Notes under the pieces: model-generated
What the model was told of the DNA's origin: nothing
The model's database searches: none
Seen by the model: the letters and a program-made list of their open reading frames with translations, nothing else
Translations under genes and position numbers: made by a program
Source: Gammaproteobacteria bacterium
GTDB taxonomy: Bacteria; Pseudomonadota; Gammaproteobacteria; Xanthomonadales; Xanthomonadaceae
Assembly (NCBI GenBank): GCA_030431185.1
Contig: JAUIJO010000199.1
Span: 1-5,504 of the forward strand
Length of the DNA stretch: 5,504 nt
Direction of reading: 5' to 3'
Shown: positions 5,330-5,504 of the stretch, in pieces
How positions within the stretch are numbered: the first letter of the stretch is position 1
Layout of the letters: the number at the start of each line of letters is the position of its first letter

Positions 5330-5504
5330 ATGAAGGACGCCGGTGCCACATTGACGTGGGCCGGCCGGCGGCAGGATGCCGTCCGGGGGCTGGATGCCCA
5401 CTGCATGGATGCCCATGACGACACGGCCGTCGTCATCAGCGGCAGGACGCCACCAAGGAAACGGAACATCCCCTGTTCCAATGGCTCGACTGGCGGCACG
5501 GATG
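5330..5504 (+). CDS. Possible start of an unrecognised downstream ORF (partial)
   Basis: An open frame begins at ATG 5330, five bases after the nrdB stop, and runs 58 codons off the end of the window without a stop (MKDAGATLTWAGRRQDAV at the start). Roughly three quarters of third positions are G or C, which is compatible with coding here but lower than in nrdA and nrdB. There is no good ribosome binding site; only GAG lies 11 nt upstream. I recognise no family, and it does not look like the YfaE ferredoxin that follows nrdB in E. coli. It also covers a direct repeat and a hairpin, so it may well be non-coding spacer. Confidence 0.2.
   Translation, partial: MKDAGATLTWAGRRQDAVRGLDAHCMDAHDDTAVVISGRTPPRKRNIPCSNGSTGGTD
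5391..5415 (+). repeat. Two-copy 10-bp direct repeat downstream of nrdB
   Basis: TGGATGCCCA occurs at 5391-5400 and again at 5406-5415, a period of 15 bp. A weaker relative (AGGATGCC) lies at 5373-5380. The second copy shares its final A with the first base of the following hairpin stem. The function is unknown, and two copies are too few to call an array. Confidence 0.6.
5415..5436 (+). terminator. Hairpin after nrdB, weak candidate terminator
   Basis: ATGACGAC (5415-5422) and GTCGTCAT (5429-5436) are a perfect 8-bp inverted repeat with loop ACGGCC. It is the best stem in the 179 bp after nrdB, about 90 bp beyond the stop. No T run follows (CAGCGGC instead), so as an intrinsic terminator it would be atypical. 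It may protect the mRNA 3' end after Rho-dependent termination, or be a protein-binding palindrome. Confidence 0.25.

Noticed and set aside
4198..5499. 433-codon minus-strand open frame opposite nrdB
   Set aside because: It is an antisense shadow of nrdB without a recognisable family or its own ribosome binding site.

Overview
The window is a GC-rich stretch of bacterial chromosome (G or C at most third codon positions). It holds one glycolysis gene and one DNA-precursor operon, transcribed away from each other. The proteins resemble those I recall from Xanthomonadaceae/Lysobacteraceae (Gammaproteobacteria; Xanthomonas, Stenotrophomonas, Lysobacter, Luteimonas). That placement rests on recalled protein resemblance, since no database was searched.

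Layout. At 1-1176 on the minus strand is a complete pgk (phosphoglycerate kinase, 391 aa). At 1177-1349 is a divergent control region: a plausible pgk promoter reads left, and a promoter reading right is embedded in two NrdR-like operator boxes 31 bp apart. At 1350-1554 on the plus strand is a clear cobalamin (vitamin B12) riboswitch aptamer. At 1555-1828 is a long, strongly structured leader with no gene. It contains a hairpin at 1593-1608 whose loop is complementary to aptamer loop L5 (the expected L5-L13 kissing pair), then a compact four-way-junction-like fold, then further hairpins up to the nrdA ribosome binding site. At 1829-4315 is nrdA (828 aa) and at 4312-5325 is nrdB (337 aa). These are the large and small subunits of an aerobic, B12-independent class Ia ribonucleotide reductase, and they overlap by four bases. 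At 5326-5504 there is no confident gene, only a 10-bp direct repeat, an 8-bp hairpin and a weak open frame running off the end.

How it works together. NrdA and NrdB form the oxygen-dependent enzyme that makes deoxyribonucleotides. The upstream region suggests two layers of control. NrdR would repress transcription initiation when dATP/ATP levels signal a full dNTP pool. The B12 riboswitch would then shut the operon when cobalamin is plentiful. Control of a B12-independent RNR by B12 makes sense if the genome also carries a B12-dependent class II RNR (nrdJ), which is not in this window. The individual parts are known families. The most interesting points are the combination of promoter, operator and riboswitch within about 55 bp, and the unusually long structured expression platform, which has no U-tract terminator.
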